The notes under the pieces are model-generated. The model made no database searches. It was not told where the DNA came from and saw nothing but the letters and a program-made list of their open reading frames with translations. Shown here in pieces: positions 32,213 to 43,224 of a DNA stretch of 64,000 bases. The number at the start of each line of letters is the position of its first letter. The stretch's first letter is position 1. The position numbers were made by a program, and so were the translations under genes. The stretch lies in assembly GCA_023014485.1 (NCBI GenBank), contig JAJOZX010003204.1:427001-491000 (forward strand). Direction: 5' to 3'. The DNA comes from Bathynomus jamesi. Taxonomy: Eukaryota > Arthropoda > Malacostraca > Isopoda > Cirolanidae.

Positions 32213-32246
32213 TCCTGAGGATGTCATTAGACGAAAGCGCTTGAGC
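32213..32246 (+). ncRNA. Hammerhead-like ribozyme core in a PLE-type terminus
   Basis: CTGAGGA (32215-32221), stem II GTC/GAC, GAAAG. The same module (ctgaggatgtcat, agacgaaagcgcttgag) recurs inverted at 46558-46592. Both are followed within 100 bp by ctttcgtgaaataattttca. It probably marks the 3' end of a PLE family whose coding part is not seen here. Confidence 0.45.
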
Positions 32247-32349
32247 ACCACTCTGTGTTTCCTTTCCTTCGTGGTTTTATTCATCATAAATATTTTTCAC
32301 ATGTTACTTTCGTGAAATAATTTTCAATATATATATATATATATATATA

Positions 32350-33684
32350 CAGGGTGGTGCAAAAGTCTGGACCCATAGGCGGTTTATATGGAAAAAAAGG
32401 GTTGCCTGCAGGAAGTTTATTATGAAATGAAATTTAATTAACCATACACCAGTGACTAAATTATGTTAAATTTAACGTTCTAGTTCAGAATTTACAATAA
32501 GTGTTCGAATTGATGTCCATCTTCTTCCAAACACTTTTCTACTCGGTTGACACAAGACTTTTGCACATTTGTAAGCATAGTAATATTCGTTCTTATGGCT
32601 TCAATTTCTGTTGTGATGTTATCCTTTAGCGCTTGTATTGTTCTTGGTTTGTTAACGTAAACCACTGATTTAAGGTGTCCCCATAAGAAATAATCCAAAG
32701 GAGTCAAGTCTGGAGATCTAGGTGGCCATTCAATTGGCCCACGTCGTCCAATCCATTTCCCTGGAAATGTTTCATCTAAAAATTTGCGAACGACCTTTGC
32801 GAAATGTGGCGGAGCCCCATCCTGCTGAAACCACATAACTCTCCGATTTTGTAATGGTATTTCGTATAATCGAGGCATAAGGAAATTTGTTAACAAGTTA
32901 AGGTATGATTCACCCGTTACAGTGTCTGGGAAGAAATATGGACCAATTGTCGTACCTCCCCACAGAGCAGCCCATACCATAACTCTTGGGCTGTATTGCA
33001 CGTGTCCTTCCTAAACCCAATGTGGATTATCAGTTGCCCAAAAGCGTGCATTATGTCTGTTAACCGAACCGTTTAAGTAAAAAATTGCTTCGTCACTGAA
33101 TGTGATATGCTTTTCCAACTGTCTATGCTGCATAAACCACTGACAGTACTTCATACGACGATCTCGGTCATCCCCATGTAGTTCCTGGACTAATCGTACT
33201 TTGTAAGGATGAAAATGATTGGTAGAGAGAATACGACCAATAGAACGCCTTGATACACCTGTTTCCTGCGATACTTTCCTTAATGACTTACGTGGGCTCC
33301 CTTCCGCATGCCTGTATACCCGTGTAGATGTTTCGGGATCAGTTGAACTTCTTCTTCGTCCACTACGTGTTCGATCGCAGATGCTTCCCGTTTCTTTGAA
33401 ACGAGCGAAAGTCTTGCTGACAGTTCTTTGTTGAATTGGTCGCCTATCGGGGTGCTTAGCATTAAAACTATCTGCGACTGAACGTGAGGTGGCTCCTTCT
33501 TTTGCGTACAAAAGCACAAGCTCTATTCTTTCTGCTATTGTTAACTTCTCTGCCATAGGGTAACAATCTGAAAAATATTTAGTAAAATTATAAACAAAAA
33601 TTAAATTATAAAAACTATTATAAAAATCGAAAGATATTTTTATATAGTAAATTGCATATGGGTCCAGACTTTTGCACCACCCTG
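32350..33684 (-). mobile_element. DD41D element, nearly intact
   Basis: 1335 bp between TA at 32348-32349 and 33685-33686. Termini are cagggtggtgcaaaagtctg with an inverted copy at the right (about 27 bp). One transposase gene on the minus strand spans most of the element. Confidence 0.9.
32492..33556 (-). pseudogene. DD41D transposase with one nonsense codon
   Basis: Starts MAEKLTIAERIELVLLYAKE at 33556. Helix-turn-helix regions: ATSRSVADSFN, VSKTFARFKETGSICDRTRS, SLRKVSQETGVSRRSIGRIL. Catalytic Asp residues: ITFSDEAIFYLNG, VMWFQQDGAPPH and SPDLTPLDYFLWGH, with 41 residues between the last two. A TAG after NPHWV, at about 33011-33013, is the only interruption; the frame continues directly with EGHVQYSPRVMVWAALWG. 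Ends EDGHQFEHLL. Length about 354 codons, as expected for the group. Confidence 0.88.
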
Positions 33685-33689
33685 TACTA

Positions 33690-35731
33690 TATAAAGGCGG
33701 TAGAAGCAATAAAGAAAAATCCCAAATACTTCTATAGCTATGCGAAAAGGAAAACAAAAACGCGCGCCGCTATCAAGCCCTTAATTAAGGAAAAGAAATA
33801 ATGAAGTAACCGACGATCCAAAAGAAATATCTGAAACATTGAGAGCCAAAAAAGTGACAAAGCGATGCATTCTTTGAAGAATGACATAGATGCATTCTTT
33901 GAAGAGAAATTGCAAGAAGAGTGTATAACAGACTTTGATTTTACCCTAGAAGATGTAGCGAGAGCTATAGGACAAATGAAACCACATTCAGCTGCAGGTC
34001 CGGACAAATGGAACACGCACGATTGATTAGAAACTGTAAAAATGAAATTACTACACCCTTACACTGGATATGGAGAAGATCCCGAGACACTGGGGAAATA
34101 CCGAGCATCTTGAAAAGAGTAAACGTTGTCCCTATATATAAAGGAGGGGATAGATCTCAAATAAAGAACCTCACCAAAGTATTTCAAAGAATAGGTAGAG
34201 AGAAAACCTATGATTTCTTGGAGACACTGGAAAGATTCAACGAAAATCACCTCAGATTCTGATCAGGAAGTTCATGCCTATCACAACTTATAGAGCACTG
34301 TAACAATATCCTAGATGCACTGGAAGGCAATGACAACTACAATGTCAAATGCACGGATTTTTCTAATAGTATAATAGCACATAAAATGAAATATACGGGA
34401 ATAACAGGCAAAGTTGGAAAATGGATCTACACCTTCGTCAGAGAACGTCTACAGCAGGCCCGTGCACAGGACACTTCAGATGTGGGTGCTGAAAGTTAAC
34501 AAAAAGGGCACCATCTCCTCCCCCCTAAAAAAAATAAGTCTCTTCACAGTATTCATACATTTATGGAAATAAAAGGGCACTTCTGAGGCATGAAGGGGAA
34601 AATGGGAGGGCTCAAGCCCTTGTAGCTCTTCCCCCCTCTGCACGTGCCTGGTGTACAGGTCGTCAAAATTCAAGGTGTATCATCATCAGAATCGGAAGTA
34701 CGCATCTCAGTACCACAAGGTACAGTACTGGCCCCATTCCTATTCATTATCATGCTAACAGACATAGATAGTGGAGTAAACAGCAACATTATAGTAACAT
34801 CCTTTGCAGATGATACAAAGATCAGCAGAAAAATCAGCGATGCAAATGAAGTGGAGGCCTTGCAAAGGGACACGAACAAAATATACAAATGGTCAGAAGA
34901 CAACAATATGACATTTAACACCGAGAAATTCTAGCTCTTGGGATATGGTAGAAACGAGGAGCTTAAACAGACTGCATATTATGCTCCACACAGACAGGAA
35001 AGTCAGAGAAGCACGAAAGCGATCGATTTTGAGGTAATAATGACCGGTGATGCAAAATTCGAAACACAATATCAGATAGCATGAATAAAGCAAAAAGAGT
35101 CGCGGGACAGGTGCAAAGAACGTTCAAAAGAAGGGACAGGAGAGTAACGATTCCCCTGCTAAAAACACTGATTATACGAAAACTTGAATACTGTTCAGTC
35201 TTGACGTCCCCATATAAAAAGGAAGAAACTAATAAACTAGAAGAAACTCAGAGACATTTCACAGCAAAGATTGATGGCTGCAAAGAGCTCAACTATGGGG
35301 AAAGACTACGTAAACTAAATTTGTACTCCCTGGAAAGAAGAAGAGAGAGGTACACCATAATCTACATATGAAAAATGATCGAAAAGCTGGTACCAAATCT
35401 CAAACTAAACCCAATTACCATTCAAACGACACTGGAAAATAGGAAAGGCAGAATGTGTAGTGTTCTCAAATTGAAGGCCCGACAAGGGACCTCTTCAACA
35501 CTGAAGGAAAACAGCTTGGTTGTCATGGGGCCAAGACTTTTTAACCAGCTTCCAAAGGACCTCAAAAACGTTACAGGGGTCAAAGTTGAAGTCTTCAAGA
35601 GAAGACTAGATGCCTGGCTCACGACAGTACCAGATGAGCCGGGTGCACCTAGCTATGTGCTGTGGAGAGTGCAAGAAAGCAACTCGCTATCCAGGGCTAG
35701 AGGCGTGGCCACCAGCTTGAACTACATATAA
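33690..35731 (+). pseudogene. CR1/L2-like reverse transcriptase, many frameshifts
   Basis: Readable pieces: YIKAVEAIKKNPKYFYSYAK, ARAIGQMKPHSAAGPDKW, a degenerate mid RT block, VRISVPQGTVLAPFLFIIML, TSFADDTKISRKIS (catalytic F-ADD), TNKIYKWSEDNNMTFNTEKF, NKAKRVAGQVQRTFKRRD, TLIIRKLEYCSVLTSPYKKE, and the C-terminal ENSLVVMGPRLFNQLPKDLK, FKRRLDAWLTTVPDEPGAPS. Motif order is that of a LINE RT with thumb and C-terminal region. At least six frameshifts or stops. Confidence 0.8.
34455..34650. mobile_element. hAT-type MITE (196 bp) inside the LINE
   Basis: Termini are caggcccgtgcacagg and, inverted, caggcacgtgcagagg. Flanking 8-mers are gtctacag (34447-34454) and gtgtacag (34651-34658), one mismatch. 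A C-rich interior has no coding. Removal rejoins the RT region around FVRERLQQ and VVKIQGVSSSESEVRIS. Confidence 0.8.
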
Positions 35732-35760
35732 TGGTAGCCACTTCGAATTGAATAACATTT

Positions 35761-36206
35761 ATTAATAATAAAATAAATAGCTTGGTTTTACAATTTACAG
35801 TGACATAAATAATTGTGAAACTGGACTATTTATTTTATTTAATTTAGCTGTTAAGCTTCAGGCGATCTATTCTTCAAATAAAAAGAAAATATCGGGACTA
35901 AAATTATTTAATAGGAAAAAACTAAACACACAAAGAGGTTGACTGTTTAAGGCCTTTTTCTTAAAAAAAAACCTCTGTATAATATATGATCCTGAATAAG
36001 AAAATAAAGACGAGAAAGAAACATACACTTGATTCGTTTTTATAAAATGGAAGGTATGCGAAAATATGTTTTTAAGTTTCTCACGTACGATTTTCTATTT
36101 CTCTTTCGTGCACTGAAGCTAAAATACTTTTCAAAGTGATACACTATTCTTGTTTTGAATGGAAAAGTTTTTACACTAAAACATCCTCTTTTTTTTGCGC
36201 AAAAAT
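35761..36206. other. AT-rich non-coding gap
   Basis: No gene or repeat structure that I can support between the LINE tail and the TA tract at 36220-36267. Confidence 0.5.
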
Positions 36207-36218
36207 AACTTTAAAAGT

Positions 36219-36267
<49 letters not shown>

Positions 36268-36270
<3 letters not shown>

Positions 36271-39064
36271 GCCAGGTCGAAAATTGTAAATGTTTTATTT
36301 CTTAAAAGGTACACTATGTGAGGAGGTTTTTTTTTATCACTAACAAAATATTAAAAAATCAAACATGTGCTACCCTACTACCCCTATCACACGCCCCTCC
36401 TCTCTTTTTTACCTTCATATGTGAATATGTTTAATGTTGTTATATGTTACATGATAACTTGTTTGTTTAATGCTTGATATTTTTATGTTTCAGATAAATA
36501 GAAATAATTTTTCAGATAAATAGAAATAATTTGCATTTGCTTTAATTATAATTTGAATTATCATAAATTATAAATTACATATAATTTGATTTTACTTCTG
36601 AATATAAACTATGACTACTAGAAGCAAGTCCTCAAATGCAGCCTTTGGATATCCTACGGAATTCCCAGCAGCCAGAACTCCTTCAAAAGCAGATGTTGTG
36701 AGACACTACCGTTTCGTGCGCCGTCCTGAAGAAGCTAAATCAAAAGGATCAGCAACTGCTAATGATTGTTACATGGTTGTTGTAAAAGATATGGAAGACA
36801 TTTGGACGAAATTTTCTTTTCCTACGATTAACACCAAAGGTATCTATCTTAAAGTCAGTCGACTAATAGGAGAAGCCTCAAAATTGAACAAGGTGTAGTT
36901 ACATCAAAGAAATGAAAGTTTTGCCTTAAAAGTAGCTCAGTATGATGAAATGTTTGATATATCTTCTTGTGAATGCTATGATAAGGGAATTGATAGGAAA
37001 TCTTGCAGGTGTAAGGATAAAATAACAATGGCAGAATGGGAGTCTCTTGTGGGTCAAAAACAAAGAAAAAATCAGTTAGGACCAATTGATCGCATAGCTA
37101 GTTCGAAAAAGAAGATATCTTTAGCAAGAGCCCAAGAAGCACAAAACCGTCAACTAAAAGCACAAGAAGAACTGACTGAAGCCACCAATGTTTTACCACC
37201 GGAATTTATAGAAAATACCGAAGAAGACATGGATGTAGATTCAGAGAGTCAGGAAGTAGATTATGAGGCCGATTTATGTAGAATTAACTGAGAATATTCA
37301 GAACATGCACTCCTATAAAAACCTAGCATTAACAGCAGATCGTTATCGTGTAAGTTGTAGAGCTGCAGTTGCAATAGTCAATGCAGCTTTAAAAGATATA
37401 TTGGGATTCTTAACTACACCAACATGCTTGACAGAAAGAAATTAGAAAGAGGAAGAAATCGCATGGGTGAAACAAATACTTTTAGTCTAAACCCGAAAAT
37501 CTGAAGATGGAGTGCTTTGGATTTGATGGAAGGAAAGATAACACATTAACTAAAATTGGAAAGATAAAAGAAGAGCACTATGTTATTGTGAAAGAACCTG
37601 GAAGCTTTACTGTGTGATGGTACTCCTGTAAATACAGGAAAAATTGGTGGAGCCACAGAACTGGTTGAAATTCATCTTAACAGACCAGTGCAGTGGTTGG
37701 TGTGCCTCTTGCATTTGAATGAGCTGCCTTTTATGCACGTCTACAAAGCCATTGATGATAAAACAACAGGTCCAAATACTTTTGTGGATTCAATTGGGAA
37801 TAAACTGAAAACAGATTTAACAAAATTGGAGGTAGTCAAATATTCTCGCGTAAAGGGAAACATTAAAGAAATTCCAGCTAATGTTGTGAAGGAGCTAAGC
37901 AGTGATCAAAGATATCTCTATGATATGTGTCTGGCAGTGCAAACTGGAGACACTTCTCAAGATCTGTCCACTCGATCCCCGGGTACCCTTCACCATGCTC
38001 GCTGGCTAACTCTAGTCAACACGGTCCTTCGATTATATATCTCAACGCCAAATCCCGATAAAAACCTTCAAGATTAGTCAAGATTATTATGCAGTTCTAT
38101 GCTCCAGGGTGGTTTTGGATAAAATCTCATCCTAATGCAACTGATCGTGCATATAACTTTTGGCATTTAATGAGCTTGCTTCGAAATTTAGATGAACAAT
38201 ATAGATCAATCATAGAACCAGTATTAAAGAATAACGCCTAATTTGCCCACCCAGAAAATATACTCATATGAATGGTAACTGACAAGAGACTAGAAATTAG
38301 GGAGCAAGCTATTTAGAAAATCATCCTTTCAAGAAAAGGATTTTCAGATACCAGTAACTGAGTTGCCTCGATCCCTGAATTTCCAATCTACTGACTACAC
38401 CGAGATGATCGATTGGCAAAAAGAGATCATTACTCCTCCACCGCTGCTAAACAATTTTAGCGACGATGAGCTATTACAGGCTCGATGTAAGCCACTGGAG
38501 CTAGCTTCTTTTCCATGCCACAGTAAAAGTGTGGAAAGGGCAGTGAACCTAGTAACAAAGGCATATCAAGAAAAAATAGGATATGACAACCGTCAAAAGT
38601 TTATCTTAAACTCATTAGAATCAATACGAAAACTGCCCAAGTTTGAATGGAAGGCCCAATGGAATGAGTAAGAAACATATGAAATAAAATTTCCTAATGA
38701 TATTGAAAATTTATTCCCTTTTGACGTAATAAGGAACAATGAAAGAGTGAATTGAATTTTAGCACATTTATTATGGCTCTAATTTTTTCTTCTGAATATA
38801 TTGTTGTACTTAATTAATTTTTCTAATACTGTACATTATTAAATAAAATATTATACGTTAATAAAGATTTATGTCATCAAAAAACCTGAATGTGGCGTAA
38901 GTCTCGTATAAATGGAATATTCTTTAATATAGATCAAAAACTTAAAAATTGTGCCAGGGTTAGGAGGCTTTAAACAGCGAAAATAATTTATGACTGGGTT
39001 CCTGTGTTCCATTCAAATCCATCACAATACATACCTTTTCAATATAAAATTTCGATCCGGCCTA
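36268..39064 (+). mobile_element. hAT-like element E, both ends visible
   Basis: 2797 bp. Left end taggccaggtcgaaaattgt; right end in reverse complement taggccggatcgaaatttta. Flanked by atatatat at 36260-36267 and 39065-39072 inside TA-rich DNA. TAG-type termini and an 8-bp flank fit hAT, though the flank is low-complexity. Confidence 0.85.
36611..38671 (+). pseudogene. hAT-like transposase E (relative of F, intronless)
   Basis: Starts MTTRSKSSNAAFGYPTEFPA. Shares with F a Cys-containing segment (FDISSCECYDKG, SCRCKDKI), a charged helix (SKKKISLARAQEAQNRQLKA), VCLLHLNELPFMHVYKAIDD (CxxH), TFVDSIGNKLKTDL, LSSDQRYLYDMCLAVQTGD, GTLHHARWLTLVNTVLRLY, and SFPCHSKSVERAVNLVTKAY. Broken by stops or frameshifts near 36897, 37290, 37443, 37615, 38075, 38240 and 38315. 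The region expected to hold the DNT.NTG Asp is scrambled around 37600. Unlike F, no GT/AG introns are needed to align the pieces. Confidence 0.75.
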
Positions 39065-39256
39065 ATATATATACTCTATATATACGAACGTTGTTCAGAA
39101 AGTAAGCTTACAAGGTTTATTACCGGTGCATTATGCGTAGTACAATAATGTTGTTGGTAGTACATTATTTTTTTAGACATGTGTGGGAGCACTGTAAAGT
39201 AACAGCATCCAGGATCATCACGAACCAAAAAGTTCAAGATTGCACCATCAGCAGGT

Positions 39257-39698
39257 AAGGTGATGGCAACGATTTTTTTGGACCATCAAGGCATTTTGCA
39301 CGTTGGATTCATGCAAAATGGGACAACAATAAATGCCACTTTTTAGTGTGAAACTTTACAACGACTCCGCATGGCTATCAGAAGAAAACGTCCTGGGTTG
39401 CTTACTGCACGCTTCCACACTGCAAATCAAACACGCCAACTTTTGGAATCTTTCCACTGGGAAGTGATGGATCATCTCCCCTTCCCCCGATAGTCCTGAT
39501 CTTACGCCAAGCGACTTCCATTTGTTTCCAGCTCTAAAGGAACACCTCGGAGGTAAACAATTTCAAGACGATGCTGATGCAGAAGCGGCCGTACTAAACT
39601 GGTTAAAAACTAAGGCCCCTACGTTTTACTCGACCGTCATCGGAAAGCTTGTCCGACGCTACGACAAATGTTTGAATCTGTTTGGTGATTATGTATAA
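39257..39698 (+). pseudogene. Mariner transposase, C-terminal half, decayed
   Basis: KVMATIFLDHQGILHVGFMQ, GTTINATF, LRMAIRRKRPGLLTA.FHTANQTRQLLESFHWEVM, then after a frameshift PDLTPSDFHLFPALKEHLGG, FQDDADAEAAVLNWLKTKAP, GKLVRRYDKCLNLFGDYV and TAA at 39698. This is the classical mariner design. The segment with the second Asp (normally H-D-N-A-R-P-H) reads LTARFHTA, so the Asp is lost. The N-terminal HTH domain is missing. Confidence 0.85.
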
Positions 39699-39727
39699 AA
39701 TTAGTAATAAGTTGTTTTTGAAATACT

Positions 39728-40116
39728 CAGTGGCGGATTATCACTCAGGCCTCAGGCTCCCATGCTTGAGCGGCCTCCCAATGAACTGAGTTTCGATGAT
39801 ATAATTCAAGATTTTGCAAACTTCTTTGATTAAATATGACAGAGTACACAAACTGACAAATTCCCTGTTTTCTAAATATGTTTTATAGTCCCTAAAGTAA
39901 AGTTTGTTTAATACTCTTTGGTTTTGGCAAACGGCAAAATACACTGTTAAGGTTCTTTTAAGTTTGTTTCTCAATTAGCCTGAGCACCGTAAATATAATT
40001 CGTGTAAATGTACTATGTACTATACATGTACATGTATTGGTGATAAAAAGCATAGAAAAAGGCCCCAATATTCTTCAGTGCCCCGGTGCCCCGAGATGTC
40101 TTAATTCGACTCTGGT
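39728..40116. mobile_element. hAT-type MITE in the mariner 3' region
   Basis: Left end cagtggcggattatcac; right end, inverted, cagagtcgaattaag. Flanking 8-mers are gaaatact (39720-39727) and caaatact (40117-40124), if two extra bases (gt) are allowed at the right tip. About 389 bp, non-coding. Confidence 0.65.
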
Positions 40117-40252
40117 CAAATACTTGTAATAATTACTTGGCTTGTAGTAAAACAGTTTCTTCAAAACACCTTGTAAGCTTACTTTTTGAACAACCCTCCT
40201 GTGTGTGTGTGTGTATATATCGGGTCCGAAAAAAAAAAAGGAGCATGACGAA

Positions 40253-40682
40253 AATGTTTACTGTACATTTATTTTTACACATAATGACAAATAACTTATT
40301 TTAGGCAAATAAGCAACAAATAAACTAAGTTAGTACCAAATTTCATGTCAATACGTCAAAAATTAAAGAAAATATAAAAGTTTTACTACAACATGTCATA
40401 TAATTTTACAATTTCCAAAGAAAACGAAATTATAAGACTATAAAAATTGTTCGATATGTTTGCCAGAAATGTTTACTGTACATTTATTTTTACACATAAT
40501 GACAAATAATTTATTTTAGGCAAATAAGCAACAAATAAACTAAGTTAGTGCCAAATTTCATGTCAATACGTCAAAAATTAAAAAAAATATAAAAGTTTTA
40601 CTACAACGTGTCATATAATTTTACAATTTCCAAAGAAAACGAAATTATAAGACTATAAAAATTGTTCGATATGTTTGCCAGA
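40253..40682. repeat. 215-bp tandem duplication in the DD37D element
   Basis: aatgtttactgtacatttat begins at both 40253 and 40468, and the two 215-bp units are nearly identical. The unit includes the 3' untranslated part and the last few codons of the transposase, so a stub of the C-terminal coding sequence exists in the outer copy. Confidence 0.85.
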
Positions 40683-41720
40683 AACCTCTACAACCCTTCG
40701 TAATCGGGGCCTAAATTGATCTATAGCTTTATCTACTTGATCTTGGGTAATTTCTTCCCATTTTTGTACGATAACTTCTTTCAAATGTTCGACATTTCGG
40801 ATCTTATGCTTGTACACTTTCTCAGCCAACATTTCCCATATTCCGTAGTCTACGGGATTCAAATCTGGACTATTAGGGGGCCAATCTTTTGGGTAAAGCA
40901 ATTCAGGAACATTATTTTCTAAAAATTCAATAGTTGACTTAGCGGTATGCGCCCGAGCGCCATCCTGTTGGAATAAGAAGTAACCATTATTCGCCAATCG
41001 TCTCATTTCGGGCAGCATTTGTTCCAACAAAGTTTCAGTGTAATAGCGGGCGTCTACTTTGATGTTTGGCTCTACGAAAAAAACAGATGTCTTGCCTAGT
41101 TTAGACACACCGACCCATACCATTACGCTGGCAGAAAAATGATTACGGGTAGCATAAAGTCTATCATCTGGTATTTCATTTTTACGATTAACTCTTGAAT
41201 ACACTTTGTCATTTTGGGAATTTCGCGGTGGTTCTACCGTAAACTTCTTTTCGTTAGTAAAAAAGCCGAGGTCTACTTTTTCGGGAGTGATATTTCTTAA
41301 CATGCGTTCAGAACAAACAACTCTTTTCTGTTCGTTAATTTCAGTTAATTTCTGCCCGTGTATCCGTTTATAAGGTTTTAGTTCAAGGTCGTTTTTAATA
41401 ATGTTTCTGACGCTACTTTCGGATATGCTCAACTCATTAGCAATTCTGGACGGTGTCACGTGAGTCCCTGGTCTGCCTTCTTGACTACAAATTCTTAGTT
41501 CCACATCTCTGATGTTTTCTTCGGTTCGAACTGATCTTGGCCTCCCGCTTCCTTGTTTCCTTTCAGTACTTTCAGTTTCGTCGATTTTTCTTAACAGCTT
41601 GTCCAAACCTCCTTTCGACCATGGTTTATTCGGAAACTCTTGTAATAATTTTATTGCGCCATAATTTTTATCAAGTCTATAATGTTTTATTAATATTTTA
41701 TCTTCTTTAGAAAAGGGCAT
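40653..41720 (-). CDS. DD37D transposase, open frame but first catalytic Asp replaced by Asn
   Basis: 355 residues, MPFSKEDKILIKHYRLDKNY to GKHIEQFL, matching the usual length of such transposases. N-terminal HTH (SKGGLDKLLRKI), GRPRSVRTEENI linker, second HTH (RIANELSISESSVRNIIKND). Second Asp in YFLFQQDGARAHTAKST and third in SPDLNPVDYGIWEML, with 37 residues between them. The first catalytic Asp should lie in the FFT-D-E-K position, but the codon at about 41251-41253 is AAC, giving FFTNEKKF. The frame is complete, so a DNA-binding but cleavage-defective protein is predicted. Confidence 0.88.
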   Translation of the reverse strand: MPFSKEDKILIKHYRLDKNYGAIKLLQEFPNKPWSKGGLDKLLRKIDETESTERKQGSGRPRSVRTEENIRDVELRICSQEGRPGTHVTPSRIANELSISESSVRNIIKNDLELKPYKRIHGQKLTEINEQKRVVCSERMLRNITPEKVDLGFFTNEKKFTVEPPRNSQNDKVYSRVNRKNEIPDDRLYATRNHFSASVMVWVGVSKLGKTSVFFVEPNIKVDARYYTETLLEQMLPEMRRLANNGYFLFQQDGARAHTAKSTIEFLENNVPELLYPKDWPPNSPDLNPVDYGIWEMLAEKVYKHKIRNVEHLKEVIVQKWEEITQDQVDKAIDQFRPRLRRVVEVSGKHIEQFL

Positions 41721-41991
41721 ATTATCATTTTTATTGATTAAAATTATTTAGGCATCTGAAAAAAATAATTTGTAATGAGAAAAACATTAAATTTTTACGC
41801 GGAAATTCACTTTTTTTAGTCATTGCACGTTTGTGGCCATAAAATCTTTATTTTATGACCGATTTTGATGAAATTTGTTTTATACAACTGTGGGCTCTTT
41901 TATCTTTAGCTAGATATATAACATTTAAGGGTCCGGCAAAAAATGCGGGCGGGAGAGCAATTTTCGTCATGCTCCTTTTTTTTTGCGGACC

Positions 41992-41994
<3 letters not shown>

Positions 41995-42076
<82 letters not shown>

Positions 42077-42080
42077 ATAG
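41995..42080. repeat. (TA)n(GA)n microsatellite
   Basis: TA run to about 42036 followed by an AG run. Confidence 0.9.
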
Positions 42081-43224
42081 TTACAGGCTAACAAAGATTC
42101 TAAGATCCACTCTAGGTTAGCTCAGTAAGGAAGTAGAAATGTTAGAGTTAGCAATAAAAAAAAGAATACTGAAAACTTATACTATGCTTATAGTTATAGA
42201 CGTGTAAAGCTTTCACAGTAATAGTAGCAATAGTAAAGTATAGACCAAACAAGGCTCTCTCCCTCCTCCGCCAGCAACTCCTGACAGAACATAATGGTGA
42301 AAGAATAATTATAGGAAAGTAGGAAAAAGTATAATGAAAAGAATAGCTTCAGAGTTCACTCAGTTACGTATTAGAAGACAGCGGAAAATAAAGGATAGCA
42401 TGAATACCAAACTACTTAATCTAATCTTCGTACACCATGCACCTTTTTAAAGAATTTTTTATTTATATATTATGTACAAGAATTCATCATTTCCTACTAC
42501 ATTTATTGCCAAAGAGAACATTACTACTACTACTACTACTCTATATTAACTAGCTCTCCATCAAACAGCACCCTTTTAATAATGGAAAATAAAAAGTAAG
42601 GAGCAAAACAAAGAAAGAAGGGGAGAGAGAAGTGGCTTCCAAAAATAATTTAATTAGCTATTTGGAGGTTTGGCTCCTGAGAATTCGCATCTATTAGAAA
42701 CACGTAAATGAAAATAAAAGAGTACGAAAAAGTCTATCATTTGAGATCTCACAATGCTCTGATACCAGACACGACCAGCGCCTCCTGCTACATTTATGAT
42801 CAAAAGGGAACATCACCGTCCCCCAACTAAACCCCAACCAACTTCCCTTATAACCCCCCGTTGTAGGCTTATTCGGAGGTTATGACTTCCGAGCATTCTC
42901 ACATTGACAACACCCAGTACTCTGCAACCAAACCAGACCAGTGCCTCCTACTACATTTACATTTTAAGTGAAATCACTGCTTCCATCACAATGAATAAAT
43001 ACTATGTACTTAAAGAGTAGCCATTTTTTATACTAAATTAGCTATACTGAGTTTCCGACCAGACCTGAAAGGGGGGATGGGGGGAAGTCAGAGGTTTCAC
43101 CCCAAGATTCCCGGGGTGACGGAACTAATACTGACAGACACTGCAGTCAGCGGACTTAACCTACTCACACCACTCCCCACCTGCGCCCCTCCTGAAATTT
43201 AATTCTTTAACTTGTGAAATTAAC
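42081..43224. other. Non-coding; possible LINE 3' flank with an internal repeat
   Basis: A loosely repeated block (cagcgcctcctgctacattta at about 42777 and cagtgcctcctactacattt at about 42938, with related gattccgag/ttggaggt text) occurs twice. No coding. It may be the 3' untranslated region of the following minus-strand LINE. Confidence 0.45.

Larger units (their letters stand above)
33690..35760 (+). mobile_element. CR1/L2-like LINE, decayed
   Basis: Plus-strand LINE ORF2 remnant running from the pre-RT connector to the 3' end, followed by a short AT-rich tail (aataacatttattaataata). Split at 34455-34650 by a hAT-type MITE. No endonuclease domain is present, so it is 5' truncated or begins within the neighbouring DD41D flank. 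Confidence 0.75.
39085..40199 (+). mobile_element. Mariner (SETMAR-like) element, deleted, carrying a MITE
   Basis: Left end cgaacgttgttcagaaagta and right end, inverted, aggagggttgttcaaaaagt share ttgttca(g/a)aaagtaagctta and following bases. Left flank TA. The coding remnant is on the plus strand, and a hAT-type MITE sits in the 3' untranslated part. Confidence 0.75.
40220..41994 (-). mobile_element. DD37D Tc1/mariner-group element
   Basis: 1775 bp between TA at 40218-40219 and 41995-41996. Left end tcgggtccgaaaaaa; right end, inverted, cagggtccgcaaaaaaa; both then read aaggagcatgacgaaaat. One transposase gene on the minus strand. The left end carries a 215-bp tandem duplication. Confidence 0.9.
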
